A DNA stretch of 28,042 bases from an uncultured Roseburia sp. (GCA_900753715.1 CAAEAE010000155.1:1-28042), one strand, 5' to 3'; counted from the stretch's first letter, positions 1 through 8,862 are shown. Notes: a model not told the origin generated them from the sequence alone. Numbers and translations are program-made.

Positions 1-1
1 A

Positions 2-814
2 CGTCTGAAAACCATTCTGGATTCCAAAAACATGGAGCTTGCGGGATGTTATCACCAGGAGCCGATGTCCTATCCGGCCCTGCTTTCCTGGTGCAGGAAG
101 CAGGCAGAACTTTTTGCCCCCTATATCTGTGATACCGGCAGTTATCTCGAAGCTGCCCTTAAAAATAAGAGAAATGTCGTTCTGGAAGCCCAGCTTGGTG
201 CAATGAGAGATATTGATTACGGCATCTTTCCTTTCACTTCAAGCTCCTCCACCATTTCAGCCTACGGTCCAATCGGGGCTGGAATTTCAGGAGAATCCTT
301 AAACCATGTTGTCGGTGTTTTAAAGGCTTACTCTACGTGCGTAGGTGCAGGTCCATTTGTCGCAGAAAATGCCATGCCGGAGGAATGGGTGGAAAATCTC
401 CGAAAACTTGGCGGTGAATACGGAGCGGCTACCGGTCGTCCAAGACGTGTCGGACCGTTTGACGCCGTTGCAAGCAGCTACGGATTAAAGTGTCAGCATG
501 CAGATAAAATTGCCCTGACAAAATTAGATGTGTTAAGCAGCCTGGATGAAATTCCAGTCATTACCGGCTACCGCAAAAACAATGTTTTAACAACACAGTT
601 TGACCCATTGGAAGACTTTAGCTGCATAGATCCTGAGCTGGAATATCTGCCGGGGTGGAAAACAGATATTTCCACCTGCAAAAACTTTGCGCAGCTTCCA
701 GACAATGCAAAATCCTATATAGCACGCTTAGAAGAACTGTTAAATCACGAAATCCAGTTTGTTTCTGTCGGAGCAGAGCGCAACCAGTATTTATTAAAGG
801 GAGAATGGCTATGA
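2..814 (+). CDS. purA: Adenylosuccinate synthetase, C-terminal part (cut by window start)
   Basis: PurA joins IMP and aspartate using GTP to make adenylosuccinate, the first committed step from IMP to AMP, in the cytosol. The reading frame is open from base 2, so the N-terminus with the GTP P-loop lies outside the window. Visible family landmarks are [21 protein letters not shown], the aspartate-binding [14 protein letters not shown] loop, and the guanine-recognition ALTKLDVL segment. The end LPGWKTDIS...[13 protein letters not shown] is typical of PurA C-termini. The stretch [18 protein letters not shown] differs from the common TSSN...GSGVGP form, which points to a divergent PurA subfamily that I recall from clostridia. 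The stop overlaps the pyrB start by four bases (ATGA), implying co-transcription and translational coupling. Function is very likely; the symbol is given with high confidence although the protein is incomplete. Confidence 0.93.
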   Translation, partial: RLKTILDSKNMELAGCYHQEPMSYPALLSWCRKQAELFAPYICDTGSYLEAALKNKRNVVLEAQLGAMRDIDYGIFPFTSSSSTISAYGPIGAGISGESLNHVVGVLKAYSTCVGAGPFVAENAMPEEWVENLRKLGGEYGAATGRPRRVGPFDAVASSYGLKCQHADKIALTKLDVLSSLDEIPVITGYRKNNVLTTQFDPLEDFSCIDPELEYLPGWKTDISTCKNFAQLPDNAKSYIARLEELLNHEIQFVSVGAERNQYLLKGEWL

Positions 815-1758
815 GACACTTAATTGACCCTCTGGATTTTTCCATGGAAGAAACACGTCAGATTTTAGACCTTGCAGACCGCATCCGGATGCAGCCATCG
901 GTTTATTCCCATGTTGCTGACGGCAAAAAGCTTGCAACACTTTTTTATGAGCCAAGCACAAGAACACGTCTTTCCTTTGAATCCGCCATGCTGAGTCTTG
1001 GCGGGAAAACGCTGGGATTTGCCGGTGCCGAGCTGTCAAGTGCCTCGAAGGGCGAAACCGTTGCAGACACCGCACGCGTTGTAAGCTGCTATGCAGATAT
1101 CATCGCCATGCGCCATCCAAAAGAGGGTGCACCGCTCCGTGCCTCAATGTACGCAAAGGTTCCGGTCATCAATGCCGGGGACGGCGGTCATAACCATCCG
1201 ACGCAGACTTTAATTGATCTGCTTACCATCCGCCAGCGGAAAGGGCACCTTGATCATCTGACGGTAGGCTTCTGCGGGGATTTAAAATTCGGGCGTACCG
1301 TCCACTCCCTCGTAAACAGCCTTGTCCGCTACCCTGGCAATGAATTCTATTTTATCTCGCCGGAGGAGCTGCGCGTTCCGGACTATCTGATTGAAGACAC
1401 ATTAAGACCTGCCGGGGTGACATACCACGAGGTAACCAGCCTCGAGGATGCCCTTCCAAAACTTGATGTTTTATATATGACCCGCGTACAAAAAGAACGT
1501 TTTTTCAATGAAGCGGATTATATCCGTTTAAGCGGAATCTACACGCTGACAAGGGCAAAGCTTGAGCTTGCCCCTGCAGATACGCCGGTTCTGCATCCTC
1601 TCCCAAGAGTAAATGAAATCACTCTGGATGTAGATGAGGACAAACGGGCAGCTTACTTTGACCAGGTACAAAACGGAGTCTACATCCGGATGGCGCTCAT
1701 TATGGCGCTGCTTGGGCTCCCCGACCCACAGACTGGAAAAGAGATACTGGTATGCTAA
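811..1758 (+). CDS. pyrB: Aspartate carbamoyltransferase catalytic subunit
   Basis: PyrB condenses carbamoyl phosphate and aspartate to carbamoyl-aspartate, the committed step of pyrimidine synthesis. The 315-residue protein matches the usual length of about 305-310. Carbamoyl-phosphate-binding residues sit in [13 protein letters not shown] (45-57). The 80s loop is SSASKGET (near 76-83), and [10 protein letters not shown] (129-138) and HPLPRVNEI (262-270) complete the active site. An in-frame ATG also occurs at 805, but the AAAGGGAG ribosome binding site ends at 803 and only fits the ATG at 811, whose product begins [10 protein letters not shown]. The gene overlaps purA by ATGA. No pyrI regulatory-subunit gene follows; the next gene is unrelated. 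The enzyme is therefore either unregulated by a PyrI partner or pyrI lies elsewhere. Confidence 0.97.
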   Translation: MRHLIDPLDFSMEETRQILDLADRIRMQPSVYSHVADGKKLATLFYEPSTRTRLSFESAMLSLGGKTLGFAGAELSSASKGETVADTARVVSCYADIIAMRHPKEGAPLRASMYAKVPVINAGDGGHNHPTQTLIDLLTIRQRKGHLDHLTVGFCGDLKFGRTVHSLVNSLVRYPGNEFYFISPEELRVPDYLIEDTLRPAGVTYHEVTSLEDALPKLDVLYMTRVQKERFFNEADYIRLSGIYTLTRAKLELAPADTPVLHPLPRVNEITLDVDEDKRAAYFDQVQNGVYIRMALIMALLGLPDPQTGKEILVC

Positions 1759-1797
1759 ATATTCAAACCACTTGGCATTTTATAAGGAGATGAGTTT

Positions 1798-2595
1798 ATG
1801 TCATTCGTACTTCCAAGAGAAGAAGAAGTAGAAAATATTTTTTCAAGAATCCTTTCCTCCGATGAGTCCTGCGAAAGACTCATTGAGACATTTTACGACC
1901 ATTTGTGTGATGACAACCGCTATATGGATCCGGACCCGCATCATTTTGCGGAAGTTCTGCTAAATGCCTACAAAAACGGAGATGTGAGTGCTCTTTTACT
2001 GGAAATCTGTAACCGCAGTATGTTCGACCTTTTGAAAGAAGCCTATCTGATTCCGAAACGCTTCCACGGAAAATCCGGTGAGAATCCAGTTCTTCTTACG
2101 GATGCAAGTGGTAATCTTCTGGAAGATAAAAAAGAGCTTGTCACCAAACATGAATATAAAAAATTTCAGGAAATTTACCGGGCACATCCCGCCGCTCCCC
2201 GTTCAAAACTGTATCTGGCAGACGGTTATGACCTTGTCCGGTATTATACAAACGATATGAGTATCTGTGAGAAACAGGAAAACAGAGAGCGCGGTATCCT
2301 GATTTTATATGCTCTCCCGGACACCAAAAAGCTGAACCTGACTGAAGCCCAGGCATATGACGTCATCTGGTCTACTTTTCATGAAATACAAAAGGAGGCA
2401 TTTTCCGCAATTGTATTCTACGGACAGGAAACCGGTCTAAAATCCGGCAAATCCTTTGACGAGCTTGGCGTTCTTTTGCCTATCCATCAGTTTGAAAGCA
2501 AAATGCTCCAGCATCTTGGCGTAATTGACGGACTGGTTTTGTCCTGCCGGGAAGAAATGATAAAAACTGCCGGAACTGACAGCCTTGATTTATAA
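1798..2595 (+). CDS. Conserved-looking protein of unknown function (265 aa)
   Basis: I do not recognise this family. The start is well supported by a TAAGGAGATGAGTTTATG ribosome binding site. The product is a soluble-looking 265-residue protein with no signal peptide or membrane segment. The N-terminal 90 residues look helical and acidic (repeated E/D, DPDPHHFAEVLL). The C-terminal half alternates hydrophobic strands such as GILILYALP and FSAIVFYGQE with helices, suggesting an alpha/beta domain. No catalytic motif is obvious. It sits 39 bases after pyrB and 21 bases before a threonine/serine exporter-like gene on the same strand, so all are probably in one transcript. Codon use and composition look like those of the neighbours. 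It is a real gene by ribosome binding site, length and context, but its function is unassigned. Confidence 0.8.
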   Translation: MSFVLPREEEVENIFSRILSSDESCERLIETFYDHLCDDNRYMDPDPHHFAEVLLNAYKNGDVSALLLEICNRSMFDLLKEAYLIPKRFHGKSGENPVLLTDASGNLLEDKKELVTKHEYKKFQEIYRAHPAAPRSKLYLADGYDLVRYYTNDMSICEKQENRERGILILYALPDTKKLNLTEAQAYDVIWSTFHEIQKEAFSAIVFYGQETGLKSGKSFDELGVLLPIHQFESKMLQHLGVIDGLVLSCREEMIKTAGTDSLDL

Positions 2596-2616
2596 CCAAA
2601 ATGAGAGGTACACAAC

Positions 2617-3957
2617 ATGAAACCTGCTACTACTCAGACCATCATCAAAAAAAATCATATGGACGTGCTCTGGCATGAATACGCCGACAAGACAGATACC
2701 ACGCCGATTGCAAAGGCAGACCTGCCCGCAAAGGCATCTGTCATCGGAAGAGTCGGAATTATGATGCTTTCCTGCGGCACCGGAGCATGGCGTGTCAGAA
2801 GCTCCATGAATGAACTGTCTGAGCTTATGAATATGACCTGTACCGTTGATATCGGGCTTATGTCTATCAATTATACCTGTTTTGATGGAAATAACAGCTT
2901 CAGCCAGTCTTTATGTCTGACGAACACCGGCGTAAATACTTCCCAGCTTAACCGTCTCGAAAAATTTGTCACCAATTTTTCCACCAGGGAAATCTCCATG
3001 AGCTGTGAAGAGATTCATTCTGCATTGGATGAAATTGAAAAAATTCACGGCCTGTACTCTCCCGCTACCCTTGCCCTTTCCGCTGCATTGGCATGCGGAT
3101 CTTTTACCTTTCTCCTTGGCGGCGGCATCATCGAGATGTTCTGCGCATTTGTCGGGGCGGGAATTGGAAACTATATCCGGTGCAAGCTCTCAAAGCACCA
3201 CTTTACTTTATTTTTGTGTATTATTTCCTCGGTTTCTGCCGCCTGCCTCAGCTATACCGTTTTGTTAAAGCTGCTCGAAATTGCTTTTTCCGTAAAATTG
3301 CTGCACGAAGCAGGTTACATCTGTTCCATGCTTTTTATCATTCCGGGATTTCCGTTTATCACCAGCGGAATCGACCTTGCAAAGCTTGATATGCGCTCCG
3401 GAACGGAACGGCTTATGTATTCCCTGCTGATTATAACGGTCGCCACCATGAGTGCCTGGATACTTGCGCTTCTGCTTGGACTCAATCCGGCTTCCTTCCT
3501 GCCTTTAAGCCTCGCCCTGTGGCAGTGGATTGTATTTCGCCTGACGGCCAGTTTTCTTGGGGTCTTTGGCTTCTCGATTATGTTCAACAGTCCCCTCCGG
3601 CTTGCCGCGGCTTCCGGCATCATAGGTGCCATTTCAAATACCATCCGGTTAGAGTTAATCGATATCTGCTCTTTCCCTCCGGCAGTCGCCGCTTTTATCG
3701 GCACATTTATTGCCGGAATCCTTGCCTCTAAGCTCAAAGGTGCTGCCGGATATCCGCGAATCTCGATTACGGTTCCATCGGTTGTCATCATGGTTCCCGG
3801 TCTGTATCTTTACAGAGGATTTTATAATCTTGGCATCATGGATCTTAATTCCGCCGCCTCATGGCTTGCATCGGCGCTGCTCATCATTCTGGCACTGCCT
3901 CTTGGGCTTATATTTGCACGAATTATTACGGATAAAACCTTCCGGTACTGTACCTGA
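2617..3957 (+). CDS. ThrE-family threonine/serine exporter-like membrane protein
   Basis: This is a 446-residue integral membrane protein resembling the ThrE family (DUF1212 plus ThrE_2), which exports threonine and serine in characterised actinobacterial members. The cytosolic N-terminal region holds the family-like segment IMMLSCGTGAWRVRSSMNEL (49-68), comparable to the usual LLxxGAExxRVExTM pattern. Around ten hydrophobic helices follow from about residue 150. The C-terminal half carries the typical VPSVVIMVPGLYLYRGFY signature near residues 389-406. Both family halves are fused in one chain, whereas many Firmicutes split them into two genes. The ribosome binding site is GAGAGG, eight bases before the ATG. 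The substrate is inferred from the family only. The 123-base gap after its stop, facing a convergent gene, shows no convincing terminator hairpin and nothing else that I can name. Confidence 0.85.
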   Translation: MKPATTQTIIKKNHMDVLWHEYADKTDTTPIAKADLPAKASVIGRVGIMMLSCGTGAWRVRSSMNELSELMNMTCTVDIGLMSINYTCFDGNNSFSQSLCLTNTGVNTSQLNRLEKFVTNFSTREISMSCEEIHSALDEIEKIHGLYSPATLALSAALACGSFTFLLGGGIIEMFCAFVGAGIGNYIRCKLSKHHFTLFLCIISSVSAACLSYTVLLKLLEIAFSVKLLHEAGYICSMLFIIPGFPFITSGIDLAKLDMRSGTERLMYSLLIITVATMSAWILALLLGLNPASFLPLSLALWQWIVFRLTASFLGVFGFSIMFNSPLRLAAASGIIGAISNTIRLELIDICSFPPAVAAFIGTFIAGILASKLKGAAGYPRISITVPSVVIMVPGLYLYRGFYNLGIMDLNSAASWLASALLIILALPLGLIFARIITDKTFRYCT

Positions 3958-4080
3958 TTGTTTCCGTTGCAACAAAAATTTATCATTTTTCACATTTCTA
4001 TAAAAAGGAGACACAGCATTCCACTTTCCATACTCCTCCGGGTCTATCAGCAAAATAGAAATTACCTTTCCAACGCTCTT

Positions 4081-4728
4081 CTATTGAATCAACGTCCTCA
4101 CCAGCTCCTGATACCGGTCGGATTTCTCTTTTATATCCTCTTGTGTCACTCCGTAATAGCGGTACACATCCTTCTCTATCCTCTTAAATTCCCGAATCAC
4201 CTTCTTGCTTCCACCGGCTCCGCCGCCGATATAGGCATATTTTTTCTCAATCGTAATCTCGATATTACTGTTTTTGTCTTTAAATTCCTTTTTAAACTTA
4301 TAGAAGTCAATATCAAACTGTTCCTTCGGTACTTCCATTGCCCTTTGTATCTGCGCTTGTGTCTGCTTAAGGTATGCCTGTATATCCTCGTTTGATTTGC
4401 TCTTTAACTTCGGAATCACCGCATATTCTCCCAGCAGCTCCGGGGCGTACTGAATGATAAAAGAAGCTCTCACCTCCCGGTACTCTTCCGTATTTTCTAT
4501 GCCTTCTGCCTCGACAAATCCATGATGGTTTACAAGGTATTCCATCACCTCGTCTAAAGTGTGGCTTTCGCACCGGATTGTTCTTTCCACATAAAATCTC
4601 TTTATTTTATTTTTGAACCGTTCTAACTTCTGCCGCAGCGTAAGTTTCGCATCTTTACTGACAATAAAAACAGCGGTTGGTCCATCTTCTCCTCTGATTA
4701 CTGAGGCTGCCTGCGCTCTTTTTTTCAT
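4081..4728 (-). CDS. Uncharacterised protein with GEDGPT-type N-terminus (215 aa)
   Basis: The start chosen is the ATG at 4728, preceded by AGAGG; upstream in-frame starts would overlap the response regulator. The N-terminus reads MKKRAQAASVIRGEDGPTAVFI. This resembles the SVIGGADGPTSIF motif found inside the beta subunit of sodium-pumping decarboxylases, and I recall small clostridial proteins with the same N-terminal motif. The rest is not a membrane protein. It is a charged, helix-rich domain (LRQKLERFKNKIKR, 31-44), followed by DEVMEYLVNHHGF (59-71) and a lysine-rich region with a YIGGGAGGSKK glycine loop (166-176). It is therefore not a decarboxylase subunit. It lies 46 bases after the response regulator on the same strand. 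A TGATATAAT sequence (4745-4753) just upstream could be an extended -10 element. The function is unknown. Confidence 0.78.
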   Translation of the reverse strand: MKKRAQAASVIRGEDGPTAVFIVSKDAKLTLRQKLERFKNKIKRFYVERTIRCESHTLDEVMEYLVNHHGFVEAEGIENTEEYREVRASFIIQYAPELLGEYAVIPKLKSKSNEDIQAYLKQTQAQIQRAMEVPKEQFDIDFYKFKKEFKDKNSNIEITIEKKYAYIGGGAGGSKKVIREFKRIEKDVYRYYGVTQEDIKEKSDRYQELVRTLIQ

Positions 4729-4774
4729 AATACCTCTGCACAATATTATATCAGGATTTATTTTATTTATATTT

Positions 4775-5464
4775 TTACAGCTTGAACCTGTATCCCACGC
4801 CCCAAATCGTTTCAATGTACTGCGGCTTATTCGTATTCATTTCAATTTTTTCCCGAATCTTTTTGATGTGGACGGTTACAGTTGCGATATCCCCGATGGA
4901 TTCCATATCCCACACCTGCTGGAACAATTCTTCCTTGGTAAAAACGTGGTTCGGGTTTTCGGCAAGGAATGTCAACAGGTCAAATTCCTTCGTCGTAAAC
5001 TGCTTCTCTTCTCCGTTGACCCACACGCGTCTCGCAGTCTTGTCAATGCGGATTCCACGAATTTCGATAATATCGTTTTCTACCGTATTGCTGCCAATCA
5101 GACGCTCATACCGCGCCAGATGTGCCTTCACGCGTGCCACAAGCTCGCTTGGGGAAAACGGCTTCGTGATATAATCATCCGCGCCAAGTCCAAGTCCACG
5201 AATCTTGTCGATGTCATCCTTCTTCGCCGATACCATCAGAATCGGTGTATTTTTTTCCTGGCGAATCTGCTTGCAGATTTCAAAGCCGTCAATGCCCGGA
5301 AGCATCAAATCCAGAATATACATATCAAAATCTTCCGTCAGGGCACGCTTTAAGCCCACTGCTCCGTCATTTTCCGTTTCCACCTCAAAACCGCTTAACT
5401 CCAGGTAGTCCTTCTCTAAATCTGCAATTGCTTCTTCATCTTCAATAATCAATACTCTGCTCAT
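4775..5464 (-). CDS. OmpR/PhoB-family response regulator
   Basis: This is a 229-residue DNA-binding regulator. The receiver domain (1-115) has the acidic pocket IIEDEE (6-11), the phospho-acceptor Asp52 in LDLMLPGIDG, the switch Ser79 in LMVSA, and Lys101 in ITKPF. The C-terminal winged helix (about 130-229) ends in the family hallmark IETIWGVGYRFKL, with recognition-helix sequence VTVHIKKIREKIE. It would bind DNA when phosphorylated by a partner kinase. The only kinase in the window is the histidine kinase two genes upstream on the same strand, separated by a large membrane protein. The pairing is an inference from proximity. Twenty-eight bases separate it from the upstream membrane-protein gene, so co-transcription with that gene is likely. 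Confidence 0.95.
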   Translation of the reverse strand: MSRVLIIEDEEAIADLEKDYLELSGFEVETENDGAVGLKRALTEDFDMYILDLMLPGIDGFEICKQIRQEKNTPILMVSAKKDDIDKIRGLGLGADDYITKPFSPSELVARVKAHLARYERLIGSNTVENDIIEIRGIRIDKTARRVWVNGEEKQFTTKEFDLLTFLAENPNHVFTKEELFQQVWDMESIGDIATVTVHIKKIREKIEMNTNKPQYIETIWGVGYRFKL

Positions 5465-5492
5465 TTGATGCCACGTTTTCCTCTCTTATATT

Positions 5493-7244
5493 TTAGTTTC
5501 TTGTTCGCTCACGTCTGGTATTCTTCCCCTGTACTCCAAAAAAGATGATGATTGCAATCCATCCAAACAGGGAAATCCAGTTTGAAATATGCTGTACCTT
5601 TGTTCCTGTATAAGAAACGGTAATTGTACCAGTCTCATGCTCTCCGATTTTAACCTCTACCAGACCATCCTCACTTTTTTCAACGGAAAGTGTGCCTCCA
5701 TTTTCGGAATCGCATGCACTATATCCATAGTAATAAAGTAATGGCAGTTCCAGTATGGTCTCCTGTGTGCAGTTTGAGTAGGCAAGAACAATTTTTCCAT
5801 TCTCCCTGTTCCATGCATAGTTGAGTGCAGGGTCACTGCTTAAAACCACATCCCCTCTTTCCTGCATCTGGGCTTTATTTGCTCCCTTCGGCTGGTAAAG
5901 CGTATCTGCAAATGAACTTGCTCCTTCTTCTTCCAGCGCTGATGAAATCACTTCTTTTCCGTCTGTTACCATCAGATATACATTTCTTGCTCCGGAAATC
6001 ACTGCACAGCCAAAGGTCACCCACAGAATCACGTTCTTCACTGTCTTACTTTCGAATTTAAAGTAATAATAGGTGAGGCCGACTGCCAGAAAAACGGATA
6101 CCAATAACAGTAATCTCCACGGGAACTGCAATACGCGCAAAAACGGAATCTTATCTGCAATCCGAAGCAGTGCCCCAAACGATACAAACACCGCAATGAT
6201 GCAGGAATAACCAACCAGTCTCATCGGCATGGAGTCTTTCCATTTTTCTTTTTTAAAAATACACAAAATAACTGCCAGAAGTAAAATGTAAATATAACAA
6301 CTTGGCCAGAAGCTGTTAATCCCCATATCATATCCGTTTCTATACAGAAAATAAAGCGAATAGGCAAGGTTCGGGAACAACAGTTCCACCAGAGTCACCC
6401 TGCTTCCATACAGGCTGGAACCGCCTGCAACACCATTTACCGTAACGTAAGACTGTAACATCTGTTCCACAAACGGCAGCGACCAGTATGCGGTCAGTAC
6501 AATCGTAAGTCCCACTGCGGCGAGCAGATATTTCATCCGTTTTTTCCCAAGGAAGGTACGGATATGGCAAAGCAGAAAAACAGCCATCACGCAGCAGATA
6601 ATTGCGGTAGATAATACATGTGAACAAACCAGTACGGACATTCCAACCGCTAACAGTACCGCATCTTTTTTTTCTGCTTTCTCAGAGAAAATCAGTGCGC
6701 AGAAGCTGCTCACAATTAACGGCAGTATCATGCCGGCTGACACTTCTCCCATTGCCGCCCTCGAAATAAGGCACTCCACCATGTATGGGAAAAACTGATA
6801 TAAAAATGCAAATACTAATGCCACATACTTCTGTTCTCCCAGGGTATTTATCTGTATTCTCTTTAGCAGATAACGTGCAGAAAAATATGCAATGAAAAAT
6901 CTTCCGCCCCACAGCTCCAACGACAGGATACAATAGCCAAAGAGCAGCGGCGCCCCTGCTGCTACGAACAGTGACGGAATCATCAAAAAGATATCGCCAT
7001 AAAAAAGCGGTGCTCCATAGCCATACCCTGCATAAGCACTTTCTGTAATCCGCATTGGCAGTGCAAGGATTCCATAATTACGGATATACTCGCCAAGTGC
7101 ATCAATCCGGTAAAGCCAGAACCAGACATCAATTCCATACACGGGATATACGATTAGGAAAACAAACGATATTCCCATTAATAAAAATAAGAGGTATCTC
7201 AGTTTTTCACTTCGGGATAAATTCTTTAAATTGAACTTTCTCAT
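5493..7244 (-). CDS. Large multi-pass membrane protein, GT-C / YfhO-like
   Basis: This 583-residue protein has roughly a dozen hydrophobic segments. It has an N-terminal helix (about 16-36), a first extracytoplasmic loop with ITESAYAGYGYGAPLFYGDI, many helices to about residue 410, a soluble region of roughly 130 residues and a last helix near the C-terminus (about 550-575), followed by a basic tail. This layout resembles bacterial GT-C or YfhO-type membrane glycosyltransferase proteins, including those annotated as 6-pyruvoyl-tetrahydropterin-synthase-related membrane proteins. In that family a lipid-linked sugar donor is used outside the membrane. No catalytic residue can be assigned with confidence. 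It sits between a histidine kinase and a response regulator on one strand, with its own candidate promoter upstream. A role in cell-surface modification under that system is possible but speculative. Confidence 0.75.
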   Translation of the reverse strand: MRKFNLKNLSRSEKLRYLLFLLMGISFVFLIVYPVYGIDVWFWLYRIDALGEYIRNYGILALPMRITESAYAGYGYGAPLFYGDIFLMIPSLFVAAGAPLLFGYCILSLELWGGRFFIAYFSARYLLKRIQINTLGEQKYVALVFAFLYQFFPYMVECLISRAAMGEVSAGMILPLIVSSFCALIFSEKAEKKDAVLLAVGMSVLVCSHVLSTAIICCVMAVFLLCHIRTFLGKKRMKYLLAAVGLTIVLTAYWSLPFVEQMLQSYVTVNGVAGGSSLYGSRVTLVELLFPNLAYSLYFLYRNGYDMGINSFWPSCYIYILLLAVILCIFKKEKWKDSMPMRLVGYSCIIAVFVSFGALLRIADKIPFLRVLQFPWRLLLLVSVFLAVGLTYYYFKFESKTVKNVILWVTFGCAVISGARNVYLMVTDGKEVISSALEEEGASSFADTLYQPKGANKAQMQERGDVVLSSDPALNYAWNRENGKIVLAYSNCTQETILELPLLYYYGYSACDSENGGTLSVEKSEDGLVEVKIGEHETGTITVSYTGTKVQHISNWISLFGWIAIIIFFGVQGKNTRRERTRN

Positions 7245-7291
7245 AACTTTCAGTACTCCTAGATTTTTCGTCTTATTTATTACACGATTAT

Positions 7292-7320
7292 AGTATATCT
7301 TTTCTTTCTACGTCTAGCAA
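7292..7320 (-). promoter_or_regulatory. Candidate sigma-A promoter for membrane protein / response regulator unit
   Basis: On the minus strand, TTGCTA (7315-7320) and TATACT (7292-7297) are separated by 17 bases. A second, overlapping TATAAT lies at 7287-7292. The site falls in the 99-base gap after the histidine kinase stop. It would drive the membrane-protein gene and the response regulator independently of the kinase. It is a sequence match only. Confidence 0.55.
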
Positions 7321-7343
7321 GTACCTTCTTATCTCTGCTTTTG

Positions 7344-8846
7344 CTATGATTCGCTCTGTTCGTTTCCAATTACTTCCTGATATTTCCGCAGTACAAAATA
7401 CATGACGGTTCCGGTCGACTCCCGGCTGGTTGCCCAGATTTTGCCACCGTGGTCTTCTATAATCTTGCGCACAATCGAAAGTCCGATTCCGCTTCCGCCC
7501 GTTGCAGAATTGCGGGAAGCGTCCGTCCGGTAGAACCGGTCAAAAATGTACGGTAAATCCTTCTGGGCAATTCCTCTTCCGTTGTCCTCGATTTCTACCT
7601 GGATAAAATCTCCTACATCTTTAATGCGGATGTTCAAAAGTCCCTTCTGCTTATCCATATATTTGACGGAATTGTTGATAATATTGTGAATCACACGCTT
7701 TAACTGCTCCGGGTCCGCAATAATCTGCACATCCTCTGCCACGTAATTAAAGTAAGACAGCCCGATGTTTCTCGTCTCCAAATCCAGTCCCACTTCTTCC
7801 ACACAATCGTTAAAATACTCTGCCACATTTAACTTTGCAAAATTGTATGGAATCCGGTTGGTATCAATCTTGGAATAAAGCGTCAGCTCATTGATGAGAT
7901 TATCCATCTCATTTGCCTTATTGTAAATGGTCTTTAGGTATTTCTCCTGCTTCTCCGGTGTCACCGCAACTCCGTCAAGCAGTCCTTCTGCATAGCCCTT
8001 CACCGCTGTAATCGGAGTCTTTAAATCGTGGGCGATATTACTGATTAACGCCCGGTTTTCTTTCTCTCCGGCAAGCTTCTCTTCCGCATTATCTTTAAGT
8101 CTCTGACGCATCTGTTCAAAACTTCTGCAAAGCTCCCCAATTTCATCCTTACTATCTGCCTCCACAGTAAAATCAAGATTTCCCTCTTTAATATTATGTG
8201 CGGCAGCCTGCAATTTCTTGATTGGATTTAACATGCTCGTGTAAATCCACATGGAAAGCGTGCACGCTGTCAAAAGCAGAATCAATACAATTGAAATTGC
8301 TCCATCGACTACAAGTTTTTTTACTTCCGGGACAGATTCTTTGAGAATACTTATAATAAAAACGCTTCCCTCACTGCCGTCGCTGCAGTTAAAATCCACC
8401 TGTTTGATAAGCGCCTGGTCGTCTCCGTCAATATAGGTTCCGGCATTAGCGTCACACGTTGCCTCACCGTAGCCCGGCAGCTGCGTCAGCAGTGATACCG
8501 CCTGGTCAGCTCCAATGTAAATCAGCTCTCTGTCCTTGCGCACAATCAGGTAGGAATTTTTTTCCAGAAGATCCGTGTTCATCGTTTCCAGATAATCCTG
8601 ATTCTCAAGTTCTGCCGGATTCTCCTGCGCAATGCGGCAGATTTCCTGATAGTCTTCCTTGGTAAAACGGCTGAGCAACTGCATGGAATTGGAGAAATAA
8701 CTGTAATCATCCTTGTCCATTCCATAAGTCTGCTGAATTGCCTTCACCTGGATATGCTGAAAGCTGAACATCACGGCTACCGCCAGAACAATCGGGACAA
8801 ATATGATAATACAGAATGAAATAATAATCTTGTACTTAAACTTCAT
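7344..8846 (-). CDS. Two-component sensor histidine kinase
   Basis: This is a 500-residue membrane kinase. TM1 covers about residues 7-29, an extracytoplasmic sensor domain about 30-178, and TM2 about 180-203. A HAMP domain (about 204-256) is followed by the HisKA dimerisation helix with phospho-acceptor His273 in IAHDLKTP. The HATPase domain has an N-box (HNIINNSVKY, 387-396), G1 DNGRGI (421-426) and G2 GGSGIGLSIV (450-459). The chosen ATG at 8846 has GAGGA six bases upstream; a TTG six codons earlier lacks this. The sensor region has two cysteines (about 131 and 154) but no recognisable domain. The expected response regulator is not adjacent: a 583-residue membrane protein lies between them. 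An extended -10 promoter lies just upstream, inside the metK terminator. Confidence 0.95.
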   Translation of the reverse strand: MKFKYKIIISFCIIIFVPIVLAVAVMFSFQHIQVKAIQQTYGMDKDDYSYFSNSMQLLSRFTKEDYQEICRIAQENPAELENQDYLETMNTDLLEKNSYLIVRKDRELIYIGADQAVSLLTQLPGYGEATCDANAGTYIDGDDQALIKQVDFNCSDGSEGSVFIISILKESVPEVKKLVVDGAISIVLILLLTACTLSMWIYTSMLNPIKKLQAAAHNIKEGNLDFTVEADSKDEIGELCRSFEQMRQRLKDNAEEKLAGEKENRALISNIAHDLKTPITAVKGYAEGLLDGVAVTPEKQEKYLKTIYNKANEMDNLINELTLYSKIDTNRIPYNFAKLNVAEYFNDCVEEVGLDLETRNIGLSYFNYVAEDVQIIADPEQLKRVIHNIINNSVKYMDKQKGLLNIRIKDVGDFIQVEIEDNGRGIAQKDLPYIFDRFYRTDASRNSATGGSGIGLSIVRKIIEDHGGKIWATSRESTGTVMYFVLRKYQEVIGNEQSES

Positions 8847-8862
8847 TCCAAATCCTCTTTTC

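Noticed and set aside
655..810. Upstream extension of PyrB
   Set aside because: It overlaps the purA frame for about 150 bases; the ATG at 811 has correct ribosome-binding-site spacing and gives a normal N-terminus.
3315..3791. Minus-strand open frame of 158 codons inside the ThrE-like gene
   Set aside because: It is a shadow of a membrane-protein gene; its translated sequence is compositionally odd and resembles nothing.
4081..4728. Annotation as a sodium-translocating decarboxylase beta subunit
   Set aside because: Only the short N-terminal motif is similar; there are no membrane helices and the length and composition do not fit.
4613..5353. Long plus-strand open frame of 246 codons
   Set aside because: It lies antisense to the clear response regulator and the GEDGPT-protein gene and has no family resemblance or ribosome binding site.
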